DNA of 64,000 nt from Spisula solida (GCA_947247005.1 OX365954.1:2558001-2622000), one strand, 5' to 3'. Counted from the first letter of the stretch, positions 23,908 to 35,868 are shown. The notes: generated from the sequence alone by a model not told the origin. A program made the numbers and translations.

Positions 23908-24055
23908 TTTTAGTGGCATTTTGTACTTCGTATGACAGATCATTTATACAGTTCTGAGTCGTTAATATGATCGAATGAATGAACCTATAAAATATAAGGT
24001 ATTAATAAACCGTCCGATACTATAGAGCAAGTATCGTAACTTGTAGACACCACAA

Positions 24056-24878
24056 ACGGTGGGTATAATGTGCCCAGAATAACGGTGGGTATAATGTGCC
24101 CAGAATAACGGTGGGTATAATGTGCCCAGAATAACGGTGGGTATAATGTGCCCAGAAAAACGGTGGGTATAATGTGCCCAGAATAACGGTGGGCATAATG
24201 TGCCCAGAATAACGGTGGGCATAATGTGCCCAGAATAACGGTGGGTATAATGTGCCCAGAATAACGGTGGGTATAATGTGCCCAGAATAACGGTGGGTAT
24301 AATGTGCCCAGAATAACGGTGGGCATAATGTGCCCAGAAAAACGGTGGGTATAATGTGCCCAGAATAACGGTGGGTATAATGTGCCCAGAATAACGGTGG
24401 GTATAATGTGCCCAGAATAACGGTGGGTATAATGTGCCCAGAATAACGGTGGGTATAATGTGCCCAGAATAACGGTGGGTATAATGTGCCCAGAATAACG
24501 GTGGGTATAATGTGCCCAGAATAACGGTGGGTATAATGTGCCCAGAATAACGGTGGGTATAATGTGCCCAGAATAACGGTGGGTATAATGTACCCAGAAT
24601 AACGGTGGGTATAATGTGCCCAGAATAACGGTGGGTATATTGTGCCCAGAATAACGGTGGGTATAATGTGCCCAGAATAACGGTGGGTATAATGTACCCA
24701 GATTAACGGTGGGTATAATGTGCCCAGAATAACGGTGGGTATAATGTACCCAGAATAACGGTGGGTATAATGTGCCAAGAATAACGGTGGGTATAATGTG
24801 CCCAGAATAACGGTGGGTATAATGTGCCCAGAATAACGGTGGGTATAATGTGCCCAGAATAACCATGGGTATAATGTA
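24056..24878. repeat. 26-bp minisatellite, about 31 units
   Basis: Units read GGTGGGTATAATGTGCCCAG plus AATAAC, with few changes (GTGGGCATAA, AGAAAAAC, ATGTACCC) over about 820 bp. Because 26 is not a multiple of three and no unit has a minus-strand stop in any frame, long minus-strand frames (293 and 252 codons) arise. They encode a 26-residue repeat that includes GTLYPPLFWAHYTHRYSGH. There is no evidence this is translated. High identity suggests recent expansion. Confidence 0.93.
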
Positions 24879-25810
24879 CTGTTAGATTAAACTGGTGTAA
24901 AACACCACCTTTAGATTATCTATAATGTAGTGGAAATGCATTTAGAACTCACTCAGCCATTGTAATGATTGGTCATTTTTCACGCTCCAAATACTTTTTA
25001 ACTGTGATATTGTTTGATGATAATTAGCACATAAACGCGTTCAGTCGCCGAAGTGGCCACACTTTTAAGAAAGGACAAGAATGCATTGCAGGCATAAATT
25101 TGTTTCTGGCGACAATTCAACTCATTCAGCCTCTAGTGTGAGATGTTTTACCCATGGTTCATAAACCGACCTTTATAACACTATTTTCTTTTCTTTTACA
25201 ATTTCTATCTAATTATTCCACACAAAAAGTGTCCATGTTAAATTAAAAGTGACTTGAATAGTCTGCTAGACTGAGAAATGGCACATATTTCTGAACCATG
25301 AGGGACATTCGTGCCGTATGACGTGACATCCATTGTTAGATCAATCCCAAGGTAGACCGAATAGTTCCTCCGATTTTATCATTGATTCCTGTTTTAAACA
25401 GGTAATATTGGCATGTTCCACTTCTCTTAAACTGTTATCATCACGAGCAAAGACGCATGTGTAACAGCTGTAATATACTGGGGTGATGGGGTGGTGGGGA
25501 AAATAACACATATTTATTGTAGTCTTATTTATGGGCACCCAAAATTAAACTGGTAATTTAAAGACTCAATTATGTATTTACTTTGTAAAAAGGTGTTTGT
25601 TATTTTGAAAAATCATAGAAACTAAATATCAGCTGGCTCTGAAGGATTTGCTACTCTTCAAAATGGAGGTTACCACCACTGGCGGAAGTGCAAATTTAGC
25701 GTTGTTAGAAACCGCGAAAATGTTTGGCAGCAAATAGCAAAACATTCACGGTATGGGAGACACATTTCTTGCTGAAATAACCTTACTCAGATATAGAGGA
25801 TCTTGCATGA
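24879..25810. other. Non-coding stretch
   Basis: AT-rich DNA with no gene, RNA or ordered repeat recognised. The 65-codon minus-strand frame at 25341-25538 is unremarkable. Confidence 0.5.
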
Positions 25811-26216
25811 GTGCACATTACATACGAGTTTTATTAAACGAGTGGACAAAATGATATGACACGAGGCTTTGCCGAGTGTTATATCGTTTTTGTCGACGAG
25901 TTTAATAAAACTCGTATGTAATGAGCACGAATGTAAGATTCTATTTATCACATAACATTAGAGAACGCTCCTATTCGTTCAAAATGATGATGTACGCTGC
26001 ATAGGTTTCAGCCAAAATTTAGCGGTACAACGAACGCGACGTCATGACGACGTTGGTATTATCCTGACGTCATGGGTCAATCAATGCATGGATTGGCTTA
26101 CGTCGCGTCAGGCTAATTTGCATATTTATTGCACACTCTGGGAGTGCCGAACGATATTTACGGCACGGCTTTACGGCACTGCTGGACCGCGGGTTATGTG
26201 ATAAATTCTATTTATG
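25811..26216. mobile_element. Foldback element pair: hairpin plus inverted-repeat segment
   Basis: At 25811-25928, ATTACATACGAGTTTTATTA is followed by its inverted copy TAATAAAACTCGTATGTAAT, with complementary GACACGAGGC and GCCGAGTGTTATATC-like stretches at the centre. Directly after, TTATCACATAAC (25950-25961) pairs with GTTATGTGATAA (about 26196-26207), enclosing a GC-richer core with ATGACGTCATG-like sites. The two structures may be one composite MITE or two neighbours. Neither has coding content. Confidence 0.7.
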
Positions 26217-27058
26217 TAAAATGGAGCCAAATATAGGATTGCATTAGCTTTAAAATTACTGTGTGTCCTGTGAAATTGGTCACTTTTTTAACAAAATTGG
26301 AGGGGTAGGGGGAAAACAAAGGGCATTAACTCCACAACCCAAGGTTTCAACCTTATATTTGGATGCTGTTTTCAAGGCATGTTGTCTAGGCCCTGAGACT
26401 GACACATAAATTATACTTTATTGTCTCATTGGTTGTTTTCAAGAAATAGGCTTGACTGTTCGCAGCCTATCGGAACCCGAAACTCAGCCATTGGTATATC
26501 CCATGCCACCTTATACATGTACAACGATAAAACAGAGTAATCCGAATGACAGGAGAGAGTAATAATGGGAGATAACTCACAATAAACTCCTAATGTTTGC
26601 CCGTGTTGGACACGGACATGGATTGACACATTGTAAGTTGAACACGCTCCTAGAGAGTATTCAACAATACTATAGTGATAATTTTAATGTATTTGAATTA
26701 TTGATCTTATGAATGATAAAGATAAACAAAAGTGTATTTTATATAAGTTCCGATGTCCCAATTCAAAACGTTTGTATCAACTAATAGTGGAATAAGACTT
26801 TCCCAATTACAGGTGAACGATTTACTATTTAGTTAGTTACTACTGTACTAAGTAGTATACATTAACAACATGAAGTTTTATATGTCTTTGCATGAACGTT
26901 TCATGTACTGCTGTTATCAAGAGGTTTTCATTCCAATTTATTTGTAGTTTATCAGTGGTTATACTATGCCTTACTACGATGTAAAACTTGTTACCCTAGG
27001 GGTGTTCAATGAGTAAGAGGGACAGTAGTTTTCATTATAAGTCCTGGTATAAAACCGA
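26217..27058. other. Non-coding stretch
   Basis: No supportable gene or repeat was recognised. A short minus-strand frame at 26426-26629 has no motif. Confidence 0.5.
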
Positions 27059-27084
27059 TGTTGATTGATTGATTGATTGGTTGG

Positions 27085-27148
<64 letters not shown>
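27059..27148. repeat. (GATT)n microsatellite
   Basis: About 22 tetranucleotide units of TTGATTGATTGATT, with a short interruption by GGTTGGTT near 27078. A plain microsatellite, likely length-variable. Confidence 0.95.
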
Positions 27149-27939
27149 CAAATACAGATAATAGCATCTAATGAGGTTGAATCTTGGCCTAATTATCGTG
27201 AATACTGATTAATCAGGATATACATACACGATGTATATATGTATTTTTATGATCGATTGTTTAACAAAAATGACAATTTCAATAGAGAATTAACTTATTT
27301 TAATCGTCATTTCAAAAAGAATGTATAGAAGATGTAGTATTTTGATTTCAAAACTTGTAAATAGACCAAATAATTTAGAATGCATACTTTAATTTAATAC
27401 TCGTTTTATGGACATGTGAAACATTGTTAATCTTGTTAATAACTTCCTTATTAACCATAAACGCCCACGTAGAGCTCAAGTAATTTGAATAAACACAGTG
27501 TATTAAAATAAAAATATAGTTCAACCAGTCGTTAAAGTCCTCTCATGCACGGGAGAAGCAAAAGTGGTCTCAAATAATTAATCGTTGATTTTTGCGGACA
27601 TGTTTTGTAACGCCAGTGGTCCGAATGACATGACCTGCTTGCCTTTAGATAGTACATTTGTATCACTGTACGCTACTAAATACTACACCTGACTGTAAAA
27701 TGTAATAGGAACACAAAACTTATAGTTCACGTAATTTTAAAGACATTTAATTACGAGGTTATATAATCTTAATAATTTTATTATGTATGTTACAAGCAAA
27801 TACGTCATAAACTGGTTATATAAACAACCTTCATTAAAACATGTGCTGAACTTATGAAACGACATTTAGAAGTAATTTGAACCGCGAAGTTATACCGAAC
27901 ATTTTATAAGAGCACAATTTGAAACCTTTTACACATATC
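27149..27939. other. Non-coding stretch
   Basis: AT-rich DNA. No gene or ordered repeat was recognised. Confidence 0.5.
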
Positions 27940-28240
27940 GCCCGACCCATAGGCCTTTGGTTTCAACTCGCCGTAAATTAATGACGATCGACCCGGGTAC
28001 TGAATAGTGTAGAAGGTTGGGCAGCGGCCATGTTTAGCCGCAAAGGATATGACGTCACATAAACTTGCATGCATCCGTGTTTACTATGACATCTGTAGAA
28101 AAACTGGGTACCAGCTTTCGTAACGTCATATCCGTTGCGGCTAAACATGGCCGCTTCCCAACCTTCTACTCTCTTCAGTACTGACTAGAACAAATCATTA
28201 ATTTACGGCGAGTTGAAACCAAATGCATATGGCCCAACCC
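27940..28240. mobile_element. Long-armed foldback element, about 300 bp
   Basis: Arms of more than 100 bp are inverted copies. Shared blocks are TTTGGTTTCAACTCGCCGTA, TAGAAGGTTGGG and GCGGCCATGTTTAGCCGCAA, then GGATATGACGT. The central spacer is about 70 bp. The arms differ by scattered changes and small indels, so the element is not new. No protein is encoded. Confidence 0.88.
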
Positions 28241-29010
28241 TATTACAAAATGTTTGATGTGTCGCTATTATCGAATAGAAAAATCACGTGATTACGTAGT
28301 CAAATGTGATATGAAATAATATTAATAACCAACACGTTATTGCATTCTGATTATTATTGAGTGGTAAATACACACGACTGATAATTACTGATAAGCGATA
28401 TAACACGTCCTGTAAAAAGTTCAATGTACACAGAAATATTAATTTAATGTCACAGTAAGTGACCTAACCTAGCCTAACCTGATTTAAGCATCCAGACAAA
28501 GGTGTATGGCTATTTGATATCAGGGGTTCCACTAGCTTCATAATCAGAAGGGTCGTTTATACATTTTTGACTTAATTTTACCATTTTATAGTCAAAATAC
28601 CCATGATTTTAAGAGGAAAATGACCCTTGAAACCAAAATCTTGAGGGTCAAACTGTGTCTTTTTGGAAATTCAAACGATCAAAACCCCTACTCACGAGTC
28701 AACTGGAACCCCTGAATACAGGTATATTTAGAATGGGATTTATAAAATACTGGCTGATTCTGATGGCTTGTTGATAGGCGACAGGTATGACAGCAAAATG
28801 GAGGGAAAATAAAGCAGTTATAAAAACGTAAAATTGTGTCTAACTTGTGACTTAATCGTGGGCTCCTTTTCAGAATTAGTTACTTTTTTGTATTTATCTG
28901 GCGTTTCACCCTTAACTATACTATTCAGTCATATACGGCCACAAGTAACCTATTTGGCGCCGATATCCTAAAGGATCTCAATTAGAGCTAAATCTCATCT
29001 CATATTATTG
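28241..29010. other. Non-coding stretch
   Basis: A short CCTAACCTAGCCTAACCTGA run near 28464 is the only simple motif noticed. No gene was recognised. Confidence 0.5.
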
Positions 29011-29346
29011 TCATACAATTTTGAAGTAGTTTCCATGGGAGGATGAACTAAAAATTGGCATCCCAAAACTGACAATTATTCTGAGTTTATTGCAGTAAAA
29101 TGTCGATTTTACGAACTTCTGATGTATGTCAAATTCTGACTCTGATTTAAGCAAAACCTCAGTTTGAGCTGATATTTCTGCTTGAGATGCTTTGGGAGAT
29201 CGGGGCCAGATCTTATTGGTATTACCAACTAGTATTGTACTAACTTGGCTTTTCGAACCAGGACCAACCGGTGTAAATAGTTCAAGCTTCACCATTGTTT
29301 CATTATATCCATAATTCCCTGAAGACATGGATCTCAAATTACCCAT
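29011..29346 (-). other. Repeat-associated reading frame, copy 1 (family P)
   Basis: This open minus-strand frame of 111 codons contains PKASQAEISAQ, EVLLKSESEF and FYC. The same order, as PEASQVEISAL, ELLLKLESGF and FYC, is read on the plus strand at 44320-44466. A shorter DNA match around GCCCCGATATCCCGAAGCAT lies at 42555-42605 (minus). I recognise no domain. The upstream half of this frame has no match in the window. It may be a remnant of a transposon-encoded or repeated gene segment. Confidence 0.4.
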
Positions 29347-29567
29347 GTCACGATTCTGAATATCTCTCTCTATTGGATCGTAAGCGGGCTTTTAATTGCG
29401 TATGATTTGAACCCCAAGAATTCGATTGAACATAACTTGTGAAACATACGCAATTGAACACTGGTCTCGAATGGTAACATAGCCATGTATTTCAGCTAGA
29501 ATAAGATATTCGCCCGATGACGGTCTCTCTAAAACTGAACGCCATTAGTAGTCAATATAACTCTAAA

Positions 29568-29690
29568 ACCACCAAGCGTGTTCAAGTATGCACCTCAAAT
29601 ATTTTTTGCGCTCGACTTAGACAGTCGTAAGTTTAGCCCTGCCTAATTGGCTAATGACCACCGGCTTCGAGGGAACTCAGTGAATAAATG
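29568..29690 (-). repeat. tRNA-related dispersed repeat (family S), copy 2
   Basis: AACCACCA, then ATTTTTTGCGCTCGACTTAG and CAGTCGTAAG, then CCTAATTGGCTAATGACC and CGGCTTCGAGG, parallel the copies at 11398-11600 and, inverted, 33893-33995. Most of the tRNA-like part is lost here. Confidence 0.5.
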
Positions 29691-30584
29691 GAGCACAAGT
29701 TAGAAAGTCCCGAACTTTCGACTTCGAAAATTCCAATTCATTTAAGGACGTTTGAAGTGAACAGTATTTCAAAATACAAGTGTTTTCAGTTAAGAAATTA
29801 ACAAATGTAATGATTGATTAGTCGTAACAATAAATACAACATAATTATACCTTTTGTTTGATAAATATCCAACTTTTAAATTCCATAAACACAACTCACT
29901 GGTTTGGATGTTGAAATATTTCTAATAAGGGGCGTTACAACAGTTGTTATCATTTGGACAACACGTGACCACGACTTCCGATTAATCGGTATGAGTTAAA
30001 GCAACGTGGTTCATAGATTACCCATGAATACAGAACACATAACGTTGATAAACAGTGGTGAGATAACATTATACGGTATGAAGTGCTCGGTCGAATATTT
30101 CACCATCATTTCACCTCTCTGCCTTTTCTCAAGAAGTGATATTTTAAAGTGGGGTACCATAAACGTTTATATCATCTGATAAATTTATTATTGTCCAAAA
30201 AAGCACATGAATTAATTTTGTTTGTATTCAAATCGTATCATCAACTTGACTTTGACGGTTTTTTAAAATTTGAGAATCTATTTCAAACAGAAAAAGAATG
30301 GTTTGAACTTACAGTGACGTCGCGGGTACTAATGAAGGTGGCTTCTACGCCAACAGCACACTTGTTCATGATGACATATCTGGCTAAAACACAACAGCTT
30401 TCTTAAATAACCTATGTTCAGTGACTTGAATTAATTTGCATGCTCTAGGAACTGTAGCTTGAGTCTAAAATTGTTAATACTCAAGCGCGTGGTCAGAATC
30501 CAGAAATAATGGATGTCTTGCCCAGTATTGGCAATTGCTAAAGTTGTATAATTTATGTACATTATATATTGTTTTAACCATGTC
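29691..30584. other. Non-coding stretch
   Basis: An 85-codon plus-strand frame at 30149-30406 begins at GTG and has no recognised motif, so I do not call it. Nothing else is evident. Confidence 0.45.
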
Positions 30585-30670
30585 TTGATTGTGATTGTAC
30601 AGCACTTTTGAACGTGTATATATATGAAGAAAGGGCTATATAAATGCGGTATAATAATGATAATAACAGT
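30585..30670 (+). repeat. L2-type LINE/SINE 3' tail
   Basis: TTGTACAGCACTTTTGAACG, then AAAGGGCTATATAAATGCGG followed by TAATAATGATAATAA. This resembles the conserved 3' end of L2-clade LINEs and the SINEs that share it (a GCGCTATATAAAT motif, then an ATT-type simple tail). A related stretch lies inverted at 44138-44200. Confidence 0.5.
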
Positions 30671-31189
30671 AATTCTAACAGATTCTAACGAAAACACTAT
30701 GATACTAGTACATAAAAACATTTGTACAATAAACTATTAACATCATAATTTTTTCGACAAACAAACCAAACTGAATGCGTATTACTCAAGACAGAACAAC
30801 CGGGTCGTTCCCGATCTGCATTGAAGTAGCATATAACAAATGAACAAGGCTTAGTCAGAGTTAATATATTTCTTTGGGTAATCCTCAAATTGAGAGGCCG
30901 AACACAAATTAACCGAAGTTAGTTTCATACAACCCTATGTATCACAACACCAGGAAGTTATCCTGATTAAATTACTAGTAATCTACTCGACGATCATGTT
31001 TCCTTTGTTACAACATCATTGAGATGTCCGGAAAGTATACATGCACATTGTACATGTAAACCGGCTACTGACTAGATATTAAGTATTCAAGTCACATTTT
31101 TCTCGCCTGTACGATATTGTACTTTTTTCGTAAAGCAGCTTTTGCTCTGGTGTTTTAACCCAGAGTACCAATGCTATCAGCAGTCCAAC
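30671..31189. other. Non-coding stretch
   Basis: No supportable gene or repeat was recognised between the retroposon tail and the 84-bp array. Confidence 0.5.
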
Positions 31190-31975
31190 ACCCATATCGT
31201 CGTCTCTCACTAGCAATGACCAGGCTGTATATGGTAAACATACCAAGCGATACATGTATATTGCCAAGTCTGTGCAAGGATTACGCGGTATATCCCACTC
31301 TCCCACATACCAGGCGATATATTGCCCAGTCGGTGCAAGGATTAGGCGGTATATCGCCGTCTCCCACATACCAGGCTTTATATTGTACACATACCAAGCG
31401 GTATATTGCCCAAACTGAGCAATGATTAGGCGGTATATCGCCGTCTCCCACATACTAGGCTTTATATTGTACACATACCAAGCGGTATATTGGCCAAACT
31501 GAGCAAGGATTAGGCGATATATCGCCGTCTCCCACATAACAGGCTTTATATTGTACACATACTAAGCGGTATATTGCCCAAACTGAGCAAGGATTAGGCG
31601 GTATATCGCCGTCTCCCACATACTAGGCTTTATATTGTACACATACCAAGCGGTATATTGCCCAAACTGAGCAAGGATTAGGCGATATATCGCCGTCTCC
31701 CACATACCAGGCTTTAAAGTGTACACATACCAAGCGGTATATTGCCCTAACTGAGCAAGGATTAGGCGATATATCGCCGTCTCCCACATACCAGGCTTTA
31801 TATTGTACACATACCAAGCGGTACATTGCCCAAACTAAGCAAAGATTAGGCGGTATATCGCCGTCTCCCACATACCAGGCTTTATATTGTACACATACCA
31901 AGCGGTATATTGCCCAAACTGAGCAAGGATTAGGCGATATATCGCCGTCTCCCACATACCAGACTGTTTATGGTA
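31190..31975. repeat. 84-bp tandem array, about nine units
   Basis: Each unit has GCGGTATATCGCCGTCTCCC, CAGGCTTTATATTGTACACA, AAGCGGTATATTGCCC and AACTGAGCAAGGATTA. The first units are diverged and lack the GTACACA block. Several units contain the perfect palindrome GGCGATATATCGCC. Since 84 is a multiple of three, a 28-residue peptide repeat is open on the minus strand (including MWETAIYRLILAQFGQYTAW). It has no start, splice or family support. Confidence 0.9.
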
Positions 31976-32397
31976 CATACATGTACATGAAGCGGTTGTC
32001 GTCTATACAATGGAACATACAATTTTTTGCTGTATAACGCAGTGGCACATATTTCATCTACTAGTATCATGTTAAGATTTACGATGCTACATTAACAGAT
32101 AATAGCTTCATGATGAATACGCTGTTAATCGCTGTCTCTCGATAATGGTTATTTATTGATTTAAACCAGAAATCAGTGTTTTGTATATATAAGAATTAAT
32201 ATTGCTCTATATTCCTCCTTGATGTACAGACATCAGACCTTATTGATTGAGAATGTTACGTGAGCTTGTATCATGCAGTAGAAGTTAGCTGATGTTGCTT
32301 CTATAAGATTCTCAACAAGAAATATGTGCGCCGAAAATTTGACTTGCAAATAAAACGGTGTCGCTATTCAGTCACAAGATATATTTTCGGAGATAAA
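31976..32397. other. Non-coding stretch
   Basis: AT-rich DNA. No gene or ordered repeat was recognised. Confidence 0.5.
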
Positions 32398-32540
32398 CAC
32401 CTGATCCTGACATTGGTGCATGGGTGTAATTTCAAGGTTCAAGTACGACGAATATATCAATTTCCGCGAGCAATCCCTGCATTGTCTGTCCATTATATTT
32501 GTCTTACATAGTACACATCGTGTACATTCGTAAAACTACC
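32398..32540 (+). repeat. Dispersed repeat family R, copy 3
   Basis: ACCTGATCCTGACATT, TTTCAAGGTTC, AATTTCCGCGAGCAA and ACACATCG parallel 12555-12712 in the same order. The 3' half is diverged. Confidence 0.5.
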
Positions 32541-32640
32541 AGCTACAAATGTACAGAAAGCCCCCTTCAGTAATGATACTTTTAGTACTTTGATGATAAA
32601 TGTCTGACAATTTAAATGTAGCATTAACGCGTTATAATCG

Positions 32641-32789
32641 GGCTTTTCGACTGGGCTGTTAACTGGAGCATGTTATATAGCCTGGTTCCCGACTCAATGT
32701 TACAGTAGTACTGCTAGTAAGAGTTCTGTAATATTGAGGACGGGAACCAGACTACAGTCTGCTCCACGAAACAGCCCAGTCGAAAAGGT
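32641..32789. mobile_element. Foldback element, about 150 bp
   Basis: The left arm holds CTTTTCGACTGGGCTGTT, TGGAGCA and CCTGGTTCCCG. The right arm holds CGGGAACCAG, TGCTCCA and AACAGCCCAGTCGAAAAGG. The arms of about 60-65 bp surround a short centre near GTAGTACTGC. The CTGGTTCCCG motif also occurs in the smaller hairpin at 51768-51834. Confidence 0.85.
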
Positions 32790-33892
32790 CTATGATGTGT
32801 TTCCTCACCAACCTCATGGAGTTTCTTCACATGTGGAGGACATTACAGGAATAACAAAACATGCCCAAATCCGAATTTACTGATTAATTTATCCAGAGAG
32901 GCAAAACATGAAGCCGTATAATAACTTATTGAAATACAGTGTATAGATTTTAGTTTGCCTTATATTACCGTGCTCTGTCTGAAGTTGTGATATTGCTCTC
33001 GGGCAATCTAAAGCAACGAACATTTAGGATTTTTCTGAATAAACAAAACGCAAAGCATTCAAACATGTCTTTGATCACAGTGACAAATATACCCAATATC
33101 GAGAAAGTATGTTGCCTTATCACGTACGTAATGTAATTAAAGAATCCATTGTTATATTGCATTAGAGTAATTAACTTAATCTATCTTATCGTCTTGTATT
33201 TCGAACAGATATCTGTTGAGACAACCCGACCCTGCACATAACGTCACCAGACACAAATATAACGTAGATATTTGTTTTATTTCGCGACAGAGAATTCGTA
33301 ATTTCTTAACTTAATTCAATAAGAATTGATCAGTCGCACGTAAGATAAAAAAGTACATTTGGTTGTATGACCCACATAAGCTTGTAACTAAAACTGTTAC
33401 ATGTAACGTTACAAAGGTTTTGCATACGAAATAACGTTAACAGTACAGGGTAGATTCAATTTGAGTGTTTGACGGTTATTGGGTTAGTAAGGAATCCATT
33501 GGCTTCGCTCAACATCAGGGACTACCTTTATCTTTCATCATTTTGCAAGATTGTCATTTCCTAAAAAGTTCTTAATTCTTGGACCTCAGTAAATAGTTTA
33601 CGCAGGTGATACTTTCTTACAGTATAGCCATGGCAAGTGTCAATAACGAGCATAGCCTGTCTAACATGGGAAACAAACCCAGTATGTGTGTCATTTGTAC
33701 TTACCAGGTGAGTACCCCCTAACATCGCACTGAAGGGAAATATTTGTCAACGTTATTTGTCCGGTACAACCAGAGATGTGCTGGTTGGTAGTCTCGCGTG
33801 TATCGGTACTATATACTGAATACCGGGAACGTTGAAGAATGATTAAGGATATCGCACCCGGAGTCCTTGTATCATACAAAAACGCTTCTATC
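32790..33892. other. Non-coding stretch
   Basis: No gene or ordered repeat was recognised. Minus-strand frames of about 60 codons are unremarkable. Confidence 0.5.
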
Positions 33893-33995
33893 TATTCACT
33901 CGAAGCCGAAGGTTATCGGCCAATCGGGCAAAGGAAAAACGGATGACCATGCACTTACGACTTTCAGTCGATCGCAAAAAAGTCAACATTATTTA
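33893..33995 (+). repeat. tRNA-related dispersed repeat (family S), copy 3
   Basis: The reverse complement contains GCGATCGACTGAAAGTCGTA and CCGATTGGCCGATAACC, then CGGCTTCGAGTG, matching the central block of copy 2. It is inverted with respect to copies 1 and 2, so I mark it plus. Confidence 0.5.
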
Positions 33996-35026
33996 GAGGA
34001 TGGTACATGACTGAGCACGTCCGCTGGTTTATGTCGCGTGCCGATTATGTTATAATGGCTCAGCAAGGTCTTTATTCGCAGAAAAAACATTCAAACTATG
34101 TGTTTTTATCTGAATAATCACGCCAGTAAGCAATAACGTTACAATGTGATATTCGCTTATTACATGTCATAAAAATTCCCGGTTTGAAAGGAAATCCTCT
34201 TTATAGTGTGTACTTGAAATTTAAGATCAATACTTTCGTTTGAAAATCTTTTTTCCGATGCTTTTAAAACTGTTGATCATTTTATATTTGCTATTTAAGT
34301 ATATACGACCGGATCCCGTCCTTTCCACGGCATGCTATTCAAATTACTGGTACATCGATAAGAAATAAATTGCAATAATTGTAATTTATTTTTATGAGCT
34401 GTTAAAATAAAATTTACCAAACTCAAAATAATAAATTGCAATATCCATTATCTATTATTGTTAACTTTATGTGTGTTTGAGTGAAACTTTGTCATCAATC
34501 ATGTAACGATTGCCTCCATAAAGTAACATATTGGCTATTTCTTACAAAGTTAGAATCTAGCATTAACCCATAGTGACGTATAGAGACGGAAATTCCTGTC
34601 TAGATTTTTTTTGCTGGAGTTCACCATTTTATAGTAAAAAATGTATACTATAATATTACAAATGATCATTTTGACAGAATCCCTGGTATCAAAATACATT
34701 AACTGTACATACTATATAAACTTGGTAAAGCCTTAGCCCCACTGAGAATTTTCTTGTAGTTTTGGAAAATTTAGATGACTAAATTATCAGTCAAACAAAA
34801 AACCTTACATTAAATAATTGCTATGCATATACAAAATATGCCATTGTATCAATCTCCGATGCGGCTCTATTCCATAATCAGGCGAATCAATTTCGTATGT
34901 AACAGGTTAGGCATGGACAGTAGGGATTGATTAGGTAGACAGTGAGGTCACATTCGCCCACATGATCGATAGTTGACACACTTGAGAGCAATATCACAGT
35001 GTATAAACTAGTCAACTACCGGTTAT
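33996..35026. other. Non-coding stretch
   Basis: AT-rich DNA. No gene or ordered repeat was recognised. Confidence 0.5.
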
Positions 35027-35345
35027 CGCAATACGTCATACACGTTGAATTTATAATTACATGATTTTATAGTCTCCCACTATGATAAATCATACGATGA
35101 TTGGAATCTACATGTGCCTCTGCTCGCAATACGTTATTCAAATTGAAATGTATAGTCCCACAATAAGTCATACGACAACCGGAAGTTACATAATTATGGC
35201 CTTTGTCGCAATACGTCATACACTTTGAAATGTAAAGTCCTACACTAAGTCATACAGTGACTCGAAGGTACACGTGCCTTTGCTCGCAATAGGTCATACA
35301 ATTGGTATTGTATAGTCCCCCAATAAGTCATACAGTGATTAGGTT
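35027..35345. repeat. Diverged tandem array, about 82-bp unit, four copies
   Basis: Each unit contains CGCAATACGTCATACA, TTGAAATGTATAGTCCC and CAATAAGTCATAC, and some add CACGTGCCTTTGCTCG. The changes between units show an old array. Confidence 0.75.
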
Positions 35346-35583
35346 TATACGTTGTTAATATAGCACACCAATCAATTGTTCAACAACTGTACAACGTACG
35401 TGAGAAATAATTAATACAAGCAACATGTTTCATACGTTTGCATGTAGACAATTTAATTTTATAATCGGGAAAAGATAAATTGGCCAGGCTATTAATAGTA
35501 CCAGAACATAAACATTAATGTTTACCTTTTTCTCCTGAAGAAAACTAATAAGGTGTATTAACTACTTCAAAAGAAGCAATGAG

Positions 35584-35665
35584 GTAATAGCTCATTAAGT
35601 AAGGCGCAACGGCCAGTTGCAACAAAGGTATGCTTTTACTCCGCGCAAGTTCGAATCCAACTGAT
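35584..35665 (+). pseudogene. tRNA-like sequence, copy 1
   Basis: TAGCTCATTAAGTAAGGCGC resembles a tRNA A box, and AAGTTCGAATCCAACT a B box about 40 bases later. The acceptor arm does not pair, so it is not a functional tRNA. It faces the tRNA-like sequence at 35789-35868 tail to tail. Confidence 0.5.
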
Positions 35666-35788
35666 AACTTTAATCATAAAAATAATTCGTTTATTTTGTT
35701 CATTTTTTATTTGATCTTTTCTAGACCTTTGATTGAAGTGTTGAGAAAATGGTGAGAAATTTAATGTGATAAAAAATAAATACAAAAC

Positions 35789-35868
35789 ATGGATTCGAAC
35801 TTGCGTACAAAAAACATACGTGATAAATGACCTATAGGCTGACGCTTTACCACTGAGCCACTGGTGCT
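35789..35868 (-). pseudogene. tRNA-like sequence, copy 2
   Basis: On the minus strand, GTGGCTCAGTGGTAAAGCG is a good A-box match and GCAAGTTCGAATCCATG a good B box. The expected CTGGTGC 3' acceptor strand to pair with GCACCAG is absent, so this is a tRNA pseudogene or SINE head rather than a working gene. Confidence 0.6.

Noticed and set aside
24020..24866. Long minus-strand frames of 252 and 293 codons
   Set aside because: They lie wholly inside the 26-bp minisatellite and exist in several frames at once because the unit has no stops.
23699..24878. Regular short repeats that might be taken for a CRISPR array
   Set aside because: The units are contiguous with no unique spacers, no cas genes are near, and the DNA is from an animal.
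28460..28485. Telomere-like CCTAACC repeats
   Set aside because: Only a few irregular units. Not a telomeric or interstitial telomeric array.
30149..30406. 85-codon plus-strand frame with many charged residues
   Set aside because: It starts at GTG, has no family motif and no splice evidence. It could be a decayed exon, but I cannot support it.
31079..31955. Minus-strand frames with a 28-residue peptide repeat
   Set aside because: They follow from the 84-bp array. There is no start context, splice site or known family.
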